From CAZQSS01 sp964596405 (lineage in GTDB: Bacteria > Patescibacteriota > Patescibacteriia > Magasanikbacterales > UBA10003): a stretch of DNA of 32,913 nt. The position numbers and the translations under genes were made by a program. Shown piece by piece: positions 1 through 8,188 of the stretch; the stretch's first letter is position 1; the number at the start of each line of letters is the position of its first letter. Under the pieces are notes generated by a model, which did not search any database, was not told the origin of the DNA, and saw only the letters and a list, made by a program, of their open reading frames with translations. The stretch lies in assembly GCA_964596405.1 (NCBI GenBank), contig CAZQSS010000008.1:1-32913 (forward strand), in the 5' to 3' direction.

Positions 1-106
1 TGCGTAAAAGAATCGCCAAAAGTTCGGAGTCCTTCAAATTCTCGGCTCCTTTCGCAATAAGCTTTTCTCTCGGTCTATCTGATTTTGGCAAATCTTTTAT
101 CTTCAT
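1..106 (-). CDS. radC: RadC family protein, N-terminal fragment (cut by window edge)
   Basis: Reading leftward from an ATG at 106, 35 codons stay open to the window edge and give MKIKDLPKSDRPREKL, then SELLAILLR, the conserved N-terminal helix-hairpin-helix region of RadC (JAMM/DUF2466) proteins. It matches the complete radC at the other end of the window at 26 of 35 residues, so it is a paralogue and not an identical copy. The metallopeptidase-like JAMM domain lies outside the window. RadC proteins are conserved, but their biochemical role is unsettled. Start choice: the second radC begins with the matching MRIKDLPK. Confidence 0.85.
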   Translation of the reverse strand, partial: MKIKDLPKSDRPREKLIAKGAENLKDSELLAILLR

Positions 107-164
107 CCAATTATCTTTTGATTATTTAATGGGCCTGTCGCCGAATAAGCAAATGTTCAATTTT

Positions 165-246
165 GTCATTCTGAGCGAAGCGAAGAATCTAGATATTGGC
201 TTAAAATTCAACGATTGAGATCCTTCACTTCGTTCAGGATGACATT
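165..246. repeat. Intergenic CHSERSEES-type imperfect palindromic repeat
   Basis: The ends are near-inverted copies: GTCATTCTGAGCGAAGCGAA on the left, and on the right a segment whose reverse complement reads GTCATCCTGAACGAAGTGAA. The same element, with a different centre, is inserted in frame in a glycosyltransferase at 12716-12804. This type of repeat, whose translation contains CHSERS, is seen scattered through many bacterial genomes; its mobilisation mechanism is not visible here. Confidence 0.8.
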
Positions 247-284
247 TGGCGATAGTCCCTTAATGGCTAAAACACCGTGCTACC

Positions 285-310
285 CAACGGCTCAACGGGT
301 TGAGCCGTTG
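285..310. repeat. 26-bp palindrome, copy 1 of 3
   Basis: Perfect 12-bp arms CAACGGCTCAAC and GTTGAGCCGTTG around a GG centre. Identical arms occur at 25318-25343 (CC centre) and 31456-31481 (GG centre). No T-tract follows, so it is not an obvious terminator. Around this copy, roughly 264-337 resembles 31437-31508, including the flanks GGCTAAAACAC and CTCTTAA. Confidence 0.9.
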
Positions 311-344
311 AGGTGGAGGCTCTTAACACGCCCCTGACTATCCT

Positions 345-1166
345 TTAAGAAATAAACGCGTTCTTCATCGCTTCTTCGCATTTGCAATCGCGGCATTCGG
401 GCAAGGTGGAAATCATTTCAAATAACAGTTTCATTAATTTTTCATTGTTTTCTTTAAAGACTCTGGCCACTTGGCTGGCGTCAACCGGTTTTATCTCCGG
501 ATTGCCTTCTAACCCCGCGTCATAATCAGTCACAAGCGCAATGCCCAAGTAGCACATATCCAACTCGCGCGCCAAAATCGCCTCCGGATACTGGGTCATA
601 TTAATAACATCCCAACCCATACTGGAAAACCAGCGCGATTCGGCTTTGGTGGAAAAACGCGGGCCTTGAATAACCACCACCGTGCCTTTTTCATGAACCG
701 GGATACCGAGTTTGGCGCAGGAACTAATCGCGACTTTGGCCAGCTTATCACAATACGTTTCGGCGGCGGAGATGTGGGCGACCCGCCCAAAGCTAGCGCA
801 TTGTGGCGGGCAGGCTCCCGGGCCTTCGTGAAAAGTATCATAACGATTTTGGGTGCGGTCAACAAATTGATCCAAAATCACAAAATCACCCGGCTTGATG
901 TCCGGCTGAAGCGAACCGACAGCGCATGGCCCAATCACCTGGTCAACGCCCAGCTGTTTTAACGCCCAAAGATTGGCGCGATAATTAATTTTGTGCGGCG
1001 GCAAAGTATGCCCCACGCCATGGCGCGGCAAAAAAGCGACTTTTTTGCCCTGATATTCCCCCACCATAATCGGCGCCGATGGCTCGCCATACGGTGTTTT
1101 AACTTTTTCCTCTTTTACATTGTCCAGAAATTTGTAAAATCCCGAACCACCAATCACCCCCAACAT
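345..1166 (-). CDS. mtnP: S-methyl-5'-thioadenosine phosphorylase
   Basis: Cytosolic phosphorolysis of methylthioadenosine to adenine plus methylthioribose-1-phosphate. The 273-residue length is normal for the family. Visible motifs: phosphate-binding GGSGF at residues 6-10, PRHG at 47-50 followed by PPHKINYRAN, the NMTQYPE signature at 189-195, and TDYD at 213-216, whose aspartates favour 6-amino purines (adenine) in this family. It ends in a short Cys-rich tail (CRDCKC). It lies 40 bp downstream of apt on the same strand, so adenine released here can be recaptured as AMP. There is no clear Shine-Dalgarno; the start is set by MLGVIGGSGF. A relic of its 3' end occurs at 31360-31419. Other purine nucleosides cannot be excluded as substrates. 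Confidence 0.93.
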   Translation of the reverse strand: MLGVIGGSGFYKFLDNVKEEKVKTPYGEPSAPIMVGEYQGKKVAFLPRHGVGHTLPPHKINYRANLWALKQLGVDQVIGPCAVGSLQPDIKPGDFVILDQFVDRTQNRYDTFHEGPGACPPQCASFGRVAHISAAETYCDKLAKVAISSCAKLGIPVHEKGTVVVIQGPRFSTKAESRWFSSMGWDVINMTQYPEAILARELDMCYLGIALVTDYDAGLEGNPEIKPVDASQVARVFKENNEKLMKLLFEMISTLPECRDCKCEEAMKNAFIS

Positions 1167-1206
1167 AAGAATTAAGAATTAAGTAAATTAAGGACTAAGC
1201 GCGAGT

Positions 1207-1719
1207 TTAGTAAACTAATAATTCTTTTACCTCGTATCCTTTTAACTTTTCTTTGCCATTTAAGAAAGACAGGCCGATGAGAAAACTGATGCCGATAATT
1301 TCCCCGCCGAGTTTTTGAACCATTTTGACGGCGGCGGCCATGGTGCCGCCGGTGGCGAGCACATCATCAACAATTAAAACTTTCTGGCCCGGAACGACAG
1401 CATCTTCGTGCATTTCCACCACATTACTGCCGTATTCCAAATCATAGGATTCGCTAATGGTTTTATACGGCAATTTGCCTTTTTTGCGCACCAAAGCCAC
1501 GCCCGCGCCCAATTTGTAAGCGACGGCGGTCGCCAATAAAAATCCCCGCGCGTCAATCGCCACCACCACATCAATTTTTTTGCCTTGATACGGCGTTGCC
1601 AGTTCGTCAATCATTTGTCTAAAGCTGGCCGCGTCCTGAAGCAATGGCGTAATATCTTTAAAATTCACGCCCGGTTTGGGCCAATCCGGAATGTTCCGGA
1701 CTTTTGATTTCAGATCCAT
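1207..1719 (-). CDS. apt: Adenine phosphoribosyltransferase
   Basis: Makes AMP from adenine and PRPP in the cytosol. The 170 residues match the family length. The PRPP-binding loop VDDVLATGGT is at residues 117-126, and the upstream part (DLKSKVRNIPDWPKPGVNFKD) is typical of Apt. The start lies 2 nt after the proS stop, so the two are probably cotranscribed (proS, apt, mtnP in transcription order). Together with mtnP it forms a two-step methylthioadenosine-to-AMP salvage route, which fits an organism with little de novo purine synthesis (inference). Confidence 0.95.
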   Translation of the reverse strand: MDLKSKVRNIPDWPKPGVNFKDITPLLQDAASFRQMIDELATPYQGKKIDVVVAIDARGFLLATAVAYKLGAGVALVRKKGKLPYKTISESYDLEYGSNVVEMHEDAVVPGQKVLIVDDVLATGGTMAAAVKMVQKLGGEIIGISFLIGLSFLNGKEKLKGYEVKELLVY

Positions 1720-1721
1720 AT

Positions 1722-2960
1722 TTACTTTAAATCTTTAATCTTTTTGAGTTCACTTTCTTTTTCCGAGCGTTTTTTCACTTCTACCGAATCTTTAGCCAGG
1801 GTTTTTTCACTGACAATAATACGGGTGGGCATACCCATCAAATCCGCATCGGCAAATTTTACGCCGGCCGAAACTTCCCTATCGTCCATCAAAACATCCT
1901 TGCCGCTCTTGACCAGTTGATCGTGAATTTTTTTAGCCTGAGCCATAACATCTTGGCTGTCACCCAAAACCAAAAAATGAATGTCAAACGGCGCGATACT
2001 TTCGGGCCAAATAATCCCCTGCTCGTCGTGATGAATTTCTACCACTGTGCCCAAAACACGCGACGGCCCGATGCCATAACAACCCATAATCACATCCTGC
2101 TTTTTGCCTGCCGAATCGGTAAACTGCAACTTCATGGGGGTGGTATATTTTCTATAAAGTTTAAAGATATTACCCACCTCAATTGATTTGCCTTCAACAA
2201 TTTTTTCGCCGCACGAGGGACATTTATCGCCCAATTGGCCTTTGAAAATTTCTTTATTCTGGGCGAAATCGCGATTCGGACAATAAAAAACCGTGTCTTC
2301 GCCATAAGGCGTGAGTACCTGAAATTCGTGCGAATATTCTTTGCTGAATGATCCGCCGGAGGCTTCCACCACCAAAGCGTCCAATCCACAACGTTCAAAA
2401 ACCCGCTGATAGGCCAGCTTGGCTTTTTCATAATAATCCAACATATCCTCTTCGGTAGAATGAAAACTGTATAAATCCTTCATGCTGAATTCACGGCCGC
2501 GCAAAAGGCCGGATTTGGCGCGGGGTTCATCGCGAAACTTATCCTGAATCTGATAAAGATAAATAGGCAAATCTTTGTAAGAATTTACGCGCTTGCGGAC
2601 AATATCCACAATAATTTCTTCGTGAGTCCAACCCAGGCCGTATTCTTTGTCTTCGTGGCCTTTGAATTGAAACATCACTTCCTTGCCCGGGTCGATCCAA
2701 CGGCCGGTCTCTTCCCAAATGGCCTTGGGGTGAAGCGCCGGCATCAGCACTTCTTGCCCGCCGATAGAATTCATTTCTTCGCGGACAATCCGTTTGACTT
2801 TATCCAACACGCGCAGGCCCAGTGGCAGATAGCTGTAAGCGCCGGCCATTAATTTATCAACAAAGCCGCCGCGCAACAAAAGCTCCGCGTTGCGGCTGAC
2901 TTCGTCTTTGGGAACTGATTTTAATGTTTTTCCAAAAAGTTTTGATTGCATCATAGGCAT
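1722..2960 (-). CDS. proS: Prolyl-tRNA synthetase, short form lacking the editing (INS) domain
   Basis: Class II aminoacyl-tRNA synthetase charging tRNA-Pro. It opens with the bacterial-type QSKLFGKTLKSVPKDE and LMAGAYSYLPLG, then has REFSMKDLYSFH (motif 2 region) and GCYGIGPSRVLG (motif 3 region), followed by an anticodon-binding domain (IHFLVLGDS onward). It has 412 residues against about 570 for the E. coli type. The ~180-residue INS editing domain is missing and a ~40-residue linker containing CPSCG sits there, possibly a zinc-ribbon relic. Such INS-less forms are known in alphaproteobacteria and mitochondria. Several in-frame ATGs (residues 1, 3, 4) leave the exact start uncertain. The 5' end abuts the repeat at 2959-3107. 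Confidence 0.93.
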   Translation of the reverse strand: MPMMQSKLFGKTLKSVPKDEVSRNAELLLRGGFVDKLMAGAYSYLPLGLRVLDKVKRIVREEMNSIGGQEVLMPALHPKAIWEETGRWIDPGKEVMFQFKGHEDKEYGLGWTHEEIIVDIVRKRVNSYKDLPIYLYQIQDKFRDEPRAKSGLLRGREFSMKDLYSFHSTEEDMLDYYEKAKLAYQRVFERCGLDALVVEASGGSFSKEYSHEFQVLTPYGEDTVFYCPNRDFAQNKEIFKGQLGDKCPSCGEKIVEGKSIEVGNIFKLYRKYTTPMKLQFTDSAGKKQDVIMGCYGIGPSRVLGTVVEIHHDEQGIIWPESIAPFDIHFLVLGDSQDVMAQAKKIHDQLVKSGKDVLMDDREVSAGVKFADADLMGMPTRIIVSEKTLAKDSVEVKKRSEKESELKKIKDLK

Positions 2961-3107
2961 GATTCGAATCTACGAATTTCGTGAACGAATCTATCCCGCA
3001 AAAGCGGGATCCCGACTTCCTTATCTTTAAATGATTTTGGTGCGTCGGGACAAATTGGATTCGTGATATTCGCAGATTTGTATATTATATTTGTTGATTT
3101 GTATCAT
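2959..3107. repeat. Composite ~149-bp direct repeat, copy 1 (5' of proS)
   Basis: This segment and 4460-4648 are almost the same sequence in the same orientation. Shared pieces include GATTCGAATCTACGAATT, the hairpin CCCGC/GCGGG, TCCCGAC...GTCGGGA arms, and the AT-rich end TATATTATATTTGTTG. Each copy lies immediately 5' of a start codon (proS here). It could carry a duplicated promoter or leader, but I see no convincing -35/-10 pair. Confidence 0.9.
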
Positions 3108-3108
3108 T

Positions 3109-4455
3109 TTATTTAAGCAGTTTAATGGCTTCTTCCAAAACGACATCTTTCGGCAACAGATCTTCATCTTTGGGAGTTGAGGTGGCTGAAGCATCTGGCA
3201 AGGTCTTAGATGTAGTCCCGACGCTTGAGGTCGGGACGCCCTCTGTGGAGGGCGGCGGTGTAATAACTTTATCCGGCGTAATGCCGTTTTTATTTATTGA
3301 ACGACCGTTGGGCGTTAGCCATTCGGCAATGGTGATTTTCAAACCCGAACCATCCGTCATTTGTTCATAATCTTGCACCGAACCCTTACCAAAGGTCTTT
3401 TCACCGACCACGATCGCTTTGCCGTAGTCCTGAAGAGCGCCGGCTACAATTTCGGAAGCGCTGGCCGAACCCTGATTGACCAACACGGCGGTTTTGATAT
3501 CAGCCAAACGATGCTTGCCGTTGGAAACATAATCTTCTTGATGGCCGTCGTTGAATTTTTCCAAAACAATCGTGCCTTGGGGTATCCATTCACTGGCTAC
3601 TCGTACGCCCGTGTCTAAAAATCCGCCCGGATTATTACGCAGATCTAAAATTAAAGCGCGCGGATTCTTTAAACCTATCTGCCGCACGGCCTGTTCAAAT
3701 CCTTCGGCCGTGTCTTCGGCAAAACTGGATATTTTAAGATAAGCGATGTCGTCGTCCATCATTTTCCAAGTGACGCTTTTAACCACGATCGTGTCGCGAA
3801 TAATAGTCACATCTCGAGGCGCGCCGGCGCCGGCGCTTAAAACAATCAACTTGACCGGCGTGCCTTTGCGGCCGCGAATTTTATTAACGACTTCATCCAA
3901 AGACAAACCATAAACTTCTTTGCCGTCAACCGCTAAAATCTTATCCCCGGCTTTGATGCCCGCTTTTTCCGCCGGCGATTCCGGCAGAGGCGCCACCACA
4001 ATCACGATGTCTTTCTTCATGCTCAATTCCGCGCCAATACCCGAAAAAGACCCGGCCAAATCCTGATTAAATCGCGTGGCTTTAACCGGCGGTAAAAACA
4101 CCGTGTAGGGATCACCCAGCGAAGACACCATGCCGGCAATAGCGCCGTAAAACAGATCGCCGTCTTTAACCGGCTTGTTAACATATTTTTGCTGGATTTT
4201 ATTCCAAACATCCCAAAACATTTTAAAATCAACCGTTTTAATCTCCGGCATCATGTCTTTGTTAAGAATACTGACAATGGGCGGTGGTGCTTCAAGGTTT
4301 GTCGCCCCGGCCGACCGGGCGTTAACATTGCCCCAAACAAAACCCAAACTAAAAGCCGTGGTAGTTAAAACAACAGCCACACCGACAAAAATGTAACGAT
4401 GCCGTTTGCCATGATTGTGTATTGATTCTCTAAAAATGATTTTTAATTTTTCCAT
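3109..4455 (-). CDS. S41 family C-terminal processing peptidase (carboxyl-terminal protease)
   Basis: Periplasm- or cell-surface-facing serine protease of the CtpA/CtpB family. One N-terminal membrane anchor (about residues 21-43) follows a basic stretch. Next come a PDZ domain (about 135-210, with FSGIGAEL and AGDKILAVDG) and the S41 core. The Ser-Lys-Gln catalytic set is intact: S332 in GSASASE, K357 and Q361 in FGKGSVQ. The C-terminal 50 residues are a Pro/Ser/Thr linker. Part of its coding DNA consists of two hairpins (GTCCCGAC/GTCGGGAC at 3215-3237, GCCCTC/GAGGGC at 3238-3253), so the linker probably absorbed a palindromic element. It lies between the two copies of the composite repeat. 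Confidence 0.93.
   Translation of the reverse strand: MEKLKIIFRESIHNHGKRHRYIFVGVAVVLTTTAFSLGFVWGNVNARSAGATNLEAPPPIVSILNKDMMPEIKTVDFKMFWDVWNKIQQKYVNKPVKDGDLFYGAIAGMVSSLGDPYTVFLPPVKATRFNQDLAGSFSGIGAELSMKKDIVIVVAPLPESPAEKAGIKAGDKILAVDGKEVYGLSLDEVVNKIRGRKGTPVKLIVLSAGAGAPRDVTIIRDTIVVKSVTWKMMDDDIAYLKISSFAEDTAEGFEQAVRQIGLKNPRALILDLRNNPGGFLDTGVRVASEWIPQGTIVLEKFNDGHQEDYVSNGKHRLADIKTAVLVNQGSASASEIVAGALQDYGKAIVVGEKTFGKGSVQDYEQMTDGSGLKITIAEWLTPNGRSINKNGITPDKVITPPPSTEGVPTSSVGTTSKTLPDASATSTPKDEDLLPKDVVLEEAIKLLK
3215..3253. repeat. Two adjacent palindromes inside the protease gene
   Basis: GTCCCGAC at 3215-3222 pairs with GTCGGGAC at 3230-3237, then GCCCTC pairs with GAGGGC up to 3253. They encode part of the low-complexity linker of the S41 protease. 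The first belongs to the same TCCCGAC/GTCGGGA family as 15190-15229 and the composite repeats. Confidence 0.75.
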
Positions 4456-4459
4456 AGAT

Positions 4460-4648
4460 ATGATTCGAATCTACGAATTTTGTGAACGAATCTATCCCGC
4501 AAAAGCGGGATCCCGACTTCCTTATCTTTAAATGATTTTGGTGCGTCGGGACAAATTTGATTCGTAACATTCGTCAGGTCATCCGACCTGACGCCCGGTC
4601 GAATGACTGGGCGTAGATTTGTATATTATATTTGTTGATTTGTATCAT
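4460..4648. repeat. Composite direct repeat, copy 2 (5' of the S41 protease), with ~40-bp extra insertion
   Basis: Matches 2959-3107 over its whole length, except that about 4573-4614 is extra. The extra piece is itself two small hairpins: TCAGGTC...GACCTGA, and GCCC...GGGC around a GAAT loop. The right end reaches into the last codons of murA (stop at 4645). Confidence 0.9.
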
Positions 4649-5898
4649 AATGAACTAATTTTAGCGCCGAGGTTTTGTAATTTTTTATCAATGGCTTCGT
4701 AACCGCGATTTATAATTTCACTTTCATTAATGATGGTTTCGCCCTGAGCAACCAGGCCGGCAATGAGAAGGGTGGCGCCGGCGCGCAAATCAAAACTTTT
4801 TATCTCCTGGCCGTAAAGCGGGGTGGGGCCGGTAATCAGCACCCGGTGCGGATCGCAGATAACGGCATTGGCGCCCATTTTTACCAATTCATTGATATAA
4901 CCCAGGCGACCTTCATACAAAGGATCGTGAATCAAACTGGTCCCCTGGCACTGGGTGGCCAAAACGCCAAAAAGCGCTTGCAAATCGGTCGGCAGGCCGG
5001 GATACGGCAAAGCCTGAAATTTAAAAGATTTTAAAGAAGTGTAAGGATTAACAGTCAATGAATCGCCACTGACTTCGTGCGGCACACCAATCCGTTTTAA
5101 AAGCGCCAACACGCTTTCCAAATGTTCCGGCACTACCGGATTAATTTTTACCGTACCGCGCGTGACGGCGGCGGCCACGGCAAAAGTGCCGATTTCAATC
5201 TGATCCGGAATCAAAGTATGTTCGGTGCCGCGCAATTTGGCCACGCCCTGAATTTTTAGCGTGTGCGTGCCCGCGCCGTGAATTTGCGCGCCCATCCCGA
5301 TTAAAAAATTAATCAAATCTTCAACGTGCGGTTCGGCCGCGGCCATTTTGATAATTGTTTCGCCTTTAGCCAACACCGCGGCCATAAGAGCGTTTTCGGT
5401 AGCCGTCACGGAAAATTCCGGCAAAACAATCTTCGCGCCCACCAAACCTTCAGTTTCCAACGCATAAGCGCCGTTTTCATGTTTTATGTTGGCGCCCAAC
5501 TGTTGTAAAACAAAAAAATGCGTGTCCAGCGGCCGGTTGCCGATAATACAGCCGCCCGGCTCGGGCAACGAGGCTTTTTTAAAACGCGCCAAAAGCGGCG
5601 CCATAAAAAGCACCGAGGAGCGCATACTTTTAACCATTTTGCGATCCAAAGTTTTTAAATCCACCAGGTCGCACTTGATGGATAAAGAATGATCGCCCAC
5701 CCACTCAACCTTGGCGCCCAGACTCTTGAGAATTTCCAGCATTTTGGCCACGTCATTTATTTTTGGCACGCGATGAATAACGCATTCTTCATCGGTCAAT
5801 AAAGTGGCGGCGACAATGGGAGTAGCGGCGTTCTTCATGCCGCTGATTTCTACCTCGCCTTTAAGTTTTACACCGCCCGAAATTACAAATTGACTCAT
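4645..5898 (-). CDS. murA: UDP-N-acetylglucosamine 1-carboxyvinyltransferase
   Basis: First committed step of peptidoglycan precursor synthesis: transfers enolpyruvate from PEP to UDP-GlcNAc in the cytosol. The 417-residue length is normal. K22 and N23 lie in SGMKNAA, and the catalytic, fosfomycin-sensitive Cys is C117 in PEPGGCIIGNRP. The C-terminal half (LPTDLQ, FDLRAGATLLIAGL) is also typical. It is divergent from the PEGA/beta-propeller gene across a ~63-bp AT-rich gap. No Shine-Dalgarno is seen; the start MSQFVISGGVKLKGEVEISG fits the family. Confidence 0.96.
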   Translation of the reverse strand: MSQFVISGGVKLKGEVEISGMKNAATPIVAATLLTDEECVIHRVPKINDVAKMLEILKSLGAKVEWVGDHSLSIKCDLVDLKTLDRKMVKSMRSSVLFMAPLLARFKKASLPEPGGCIIGNRPLDTHFFVLQQLGANIKHENGAYALETEGLVGAKIVLPEFSVTATENALMAAVLAKGETIIKMAAAEPHVEDLINFLIGMGAQIHGAGTHTLKIQGVAKLRGTEHTLIPDQIEIGTFAVAAAVTRGTVKINPVVPEHLESVLALLKRIGVPHEVSGDSLTVNPYTSLKSFKFQALPYPGLPTDLQALFGVLATQCQGTSLIHDPLYEGRLGYINELVKMGANAVICDPHRVLITGPTPLYGQEIKSFDLRAGATLLIAGLVAQGETIINESEIINRGYEAIDKKLQNLGAKISSL

Positions 5899-5961
5899 AA
5901 CGAATTAGAGAATATAATCATAGTAGATAATATCATAAATTTAAAGAAAAGACAAACGCTT

Positions 5962-7308
5962 ATGACCCCGCGACACCGCCTTATTATCCTTCTGATTTTT
6001 GTGGCGATTTTTGTCTTAATTACGCCGGCCCTGATGATGTATCTTATGGGCTATAGATATAATCTGCCGAAAAGAAAAATTGAACAGGTGGGAGTTTTGA
6101 TTGCCGACACCTTGCCCAAAGATACGATTTTACGGCTAAACAACGCTCAACTGGCCAAAACCCGGCCGGCCCGCCTGGCCAGCCTTAAACCCAACTATTA
6201 TCTGTTGCTGGCAGAACACGAGGGCTACTATGGCTGGCAAAAAAATATTGAAATCAAAAGCCGGGAAACTACCATTTTCTATGATATCGCTCTTTTTAAA
6301 CAAAGCTCGCCAACCATACTGCAATCCGACAATATTGAAATTTTTGACCTTTCGCCCAAAGAAGATTATGTGGCCTATTTTAAAGAAAATAATCTCTGGA
6401 TAAATAATTTGGAAACCGGCACAAGCGCGCCATTTTACCAATCAGCCTTCCGGATGCCGCCAGAAAGAAAAATTAAATGGTCACCCGACAATAAATTGAT
6501 TCTTTTGGAAGAAAAAAAAGACGGGGCGGAGCGCGCGGTGATTATTGATTCAACCAAAAAAGAAAATCTTATCAACCTGGGCAGTTTTATCGGCCCCCGC
6601 CTGACTAATTTGGCCTGGAGCGACAACAGCGACCGGCTCTACGGCACTTTTGACAACAAACTTTACGCGGTTAACATCAAATCCCGTTCTTTTGAAAAAC
6701 TGGCTCAAGACGTTGATTCTTTTGCTGTCATCGGCAGTACTGTTTTTTTAACAAAAAAAACCAGCAAAGAAACTACTGTTTATAAATATCAGCTGCTCAA
6801 TATCTTTTCCGACAATTTAAGCAGGTTGGCTTCATTGCCGCCGGCCCATTACCAAATTTTGACGCAAAAAAATAATTTTCTGGCTTTAAGCAATGTCGAA
6901 GAAAACCTGATTTATCTGGCCGACTTATCAGATAGCGCCCAGCCACTCTTGCGCTTAAACGGCAAATACGCCATTTGGGGCAACGGCGCAAAAAATAATT
7001 ATCTTTACTATTATGATGACTCGGAGTTGGGAATTTTTGACCCCAACACCAAACAAACATCTTTGCTTCTCCGTTACAGTAATAACATTCGCCGCGTTCT
7101 GCCCGTTCCGCAGATCCCCTACTTTATTATTCAAACAGATAAAAATATCCAAATCGGCGAACTGGATGACCGCGACCAACGGCAAATTATCACCGCTTTT
7201 GAGGGTAAAGAAATTTTCTTAACCGCCCTGGATAAAAAAGGCAAAACTGTTTATTTCACGGATAAACTCCGAAAAGGCAATAGCTTGTTCAAACTTGACA
7301 TTCAATGA
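5962..7308 (+). CDS. Membrane-anchored PEGA-domain / beta-propeller protein
   Basis: 448 residues from the ATG at 5962 (MTPRHR). An upstream in-frame ATG at 5890 would overlap murA and add 24 unlikely residues. One N-terminal TM segment (about residues 6-28) is followed by a PEGA-like domain (about 40-115: VLIADTLPKDTILRLNN, then LKPNYYLLLAEHEGYYGWQK). After that come repeated beta-propeller blades (LSPKEDYVAYFKENNLWI, KWSPDNKLILLE, AWSDNSDRLYGT). The family suggests an extracytoplasmic binding or cell-wall-associated protein. No catalytic motif is visible and the function is unknown. It is divergent from murA, so a link to the cell envelope is plausible but inferred. Confidence 0.7.
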   Translation: MTPRHRLIILLIFVAIFVLITPALMMYLMGYRYNLPKRKIEQVGVLIADTLPKDTILRLNNAQLAKTRPARLASLKPNYYLLLAEHEGYYGWQKNIEIKSRETTIFYDIALFKQSSPTILQSDNIEIFDLSPKEDYVAYFKENNLWINNLETGTSAPFYQSAFRMPPERKIKWSPDNKLILLEEKKDGAERAVIIDSTKKENLINLGSFIGPRLTNLAWSDNSDRLYGTFDNKLYAVNIKSRSFEKLAQDVDSFAVIGSTVFLTKKTSKETTVYKYQLLNIFSDNLSRLASLPPAHYQILTQKNNFLALSNVEENLIYLADLSDSAQPLLRLNGKYAIWGNGAKNNYLYYYDDSELGIFDPNTKQTSLLLRYSNNIRRVLPVPQIPYFIIQTDKNIQIGELDDRDQRQIITAFEGKEIFLTALDKKGKTVYFTDKLRKGNSLFKLDIQ

Positions 7309-7323
7309 AATTTGTGCTATACT
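7295..7323 (+). promoter_or_regulatory. Sigma70-type promoter for the small secreted protein gene
   Basis: Perfect -35 TTGACA at 7295-7300, 17-bp spacer, -10 TATACT at 7318-7323. It overlaps the last codons of the upstream gene and predicts a start near 7330, about 20 nt ahead of the ATG at 7352. Confidence 0.8.
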
Positions 7324-7351
7324 TAAATGTTAAATTATTAACTTCGCGTTT

Positions 7352-7591
7352 ATGAAAACTAAAGCCTTAATTAACCTGACTGTCGCGGCTTTTGTGTTTT
7401 TAAATGTAATGAGCGTGGCTCTTGTTAATAATGCCGCTAAACAAGAACCTACATATATAGTTGTTGATGCTTGCGGCAAGGTTCATGTGGTAAAAGGCAC
7501 TCCGAAACCATCTGATAAAGATGCCTGGAAATGGGATTACACCCGAGTTTGTTCTTGGGCCAAGGACAATGCTAATCGATACCGTCCATAA
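7352..7591 (+). CDS. Small secreted protein, unrecognised
   Basis: 79 residues. An N-terminal signal-like segment (MKTKA, then LTVAAFVFLNVMSVALV) is followed by a ~50-residue mature part with two Cys (DACGKVHVV and TRVCSWAKD) that could form one disulfide, and an aromatic patch (WKWDY). I do not recognise a family. Its reality is supported by a near-consensus promoter directly upstream and a strong hairpin terminator 12 bp downstream. No Shine-Dalgarno precedes the ATG. Role unknown; a small envelope or exported protein is the most that can be said. Confidence 0.65.
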   Translation: MKTKALINLTVAAFVFLNVMSVALVNNAAKQEPTYIVVDACGKVHVVKGTPKPSDKDAWKWDYTRVCSWAKDNANRYRP

Positions 7592-7602
7592 AAAAATATT
7601 AA

Positions 7603-7639
7603 AAAAGTCCTCTCCGACGTGACGTCGGAGAGGACTTTT
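7603..7639. terminator. Bidirectional intrinsic terminator
   Basis: An 18-bp perfect inverted repeat (7603-7620 against 7622-7639) built on AGTCCTCTCCGACGT, flanked by A-tracts on the left and TTTT on the right. It sits between two convergent genes and can serve both. Confidence 0.9.
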
Positions 7640-7653
7640 GTGTTAGTTAGCCG

Positions 7654-8070
7654 TTAGCGCGGGGGCAGGACGGTTGAGAACCGCTTGATGGTCTGCTCAC
7701 GTAGCGCTTTGGCCTTCGGCTCGTAGATGGCGAGCTGGGTCGGATCGGTAATATCGTTGTAGAAACGATTGCCTATACTGCCAGTAATGGTAATGGAATG
7801 TAGACGACCGTCTTTCATGTAACAGTAGGAAACGTCATTGCCGATGTATTTTTTGATGTCGATAAATTCAAGATTCTCGTAGGTTGTGTAACTGACGATG
7901 CTGGCCGATGACCAGTCCAATTCACTGGCCGAGACTGGCACACCATCTTTAAGTGTGGTAAAACCGTTGCTCATCAGACAGAACATACCGAACGTTATGG
8001 CCATGAACGCCATCACACCGACAAGCATACTGATAAGCACACCGACCACGAACTTAGCCGCTGTTTTCAC
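7654..8070 (-). CDS. Small membrane-anchored protein, unrecognised
   Basis: 138 residues from a GTG at 8070, chosen because AAAGGAG (8077-8083) lies 6 nt upstream. Upstream ATGs in frame would read through the leader and a palindromic repeat. One N-terminal TM segment (about residues 6-32, GVLISMLVGVMAFMAITFG) precedes a ~105-residue soluble domain with two Cys, rich in Tyr/Asp, ending in a basic TIKRFSTVLPPR. No known family recognised. It is divergent from the duplicated-domain gene at 8297, sharing a back-to-back promoter region, and convergent with the small secreted protein gene. Canonical GTG plus Shine-Dalgarno usage sets it apart from most genes around it. Confidence 0.7.
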   Translation of the reverse strand: MKTAAKFVVGVLISMLVGVMAFMAITFGMFCLMSNGFTTLKDGVPVSASELDWSSASIVSYTTYENLEFIDIKKYIGNDVSYCYMKDGRLHSITITGSIGNRFYNDITDPTQLAIYEPKAKALREQTIKRFSTVLPPR

Positions 8071-8130
8071 TTTGGACTCCTTTACCGCCTTTGGCGATAG
8101 TTGTTGCCCGAGACCCTCGGAGCTACGGGG

Positions 8131-8150
8131 CCTGCCTGCCGGCAGGCAGG
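8131..8150. repeat. CCTGCCTGCC/GGYAGGCAGG palindrome, copy in a 5' leader
   Basis: Perfect 20-bp palindrome CCTGCCTGCCGGCAGGCAGG inside the predicted ~110-nt leader of the gene ending at 7654. Related copies lie at 9188-9207, 11656-11675 and 15598-15618. Confidence 0.85.
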
Positions 8151-8188
8151 TTATCAAGTTCAAGGAGCGCAAACTTTTATCTCTAAAT

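Noticed and set aside
1..106. Assembly duplication of the radC at 32131-32793
   Set aside because: The two differ at 9 of 35 N-terminal residues and have different upstream regions, so they are true paralogues.
5890..5961. Upstream start for the PEGA/beta-propeller gene
   Set aside because: It would overlap the murA start and place an unlikely hydrophilic leader before the TM anchor; the ATG at 5962 is followed directly by a basic stretch and the TM segment.
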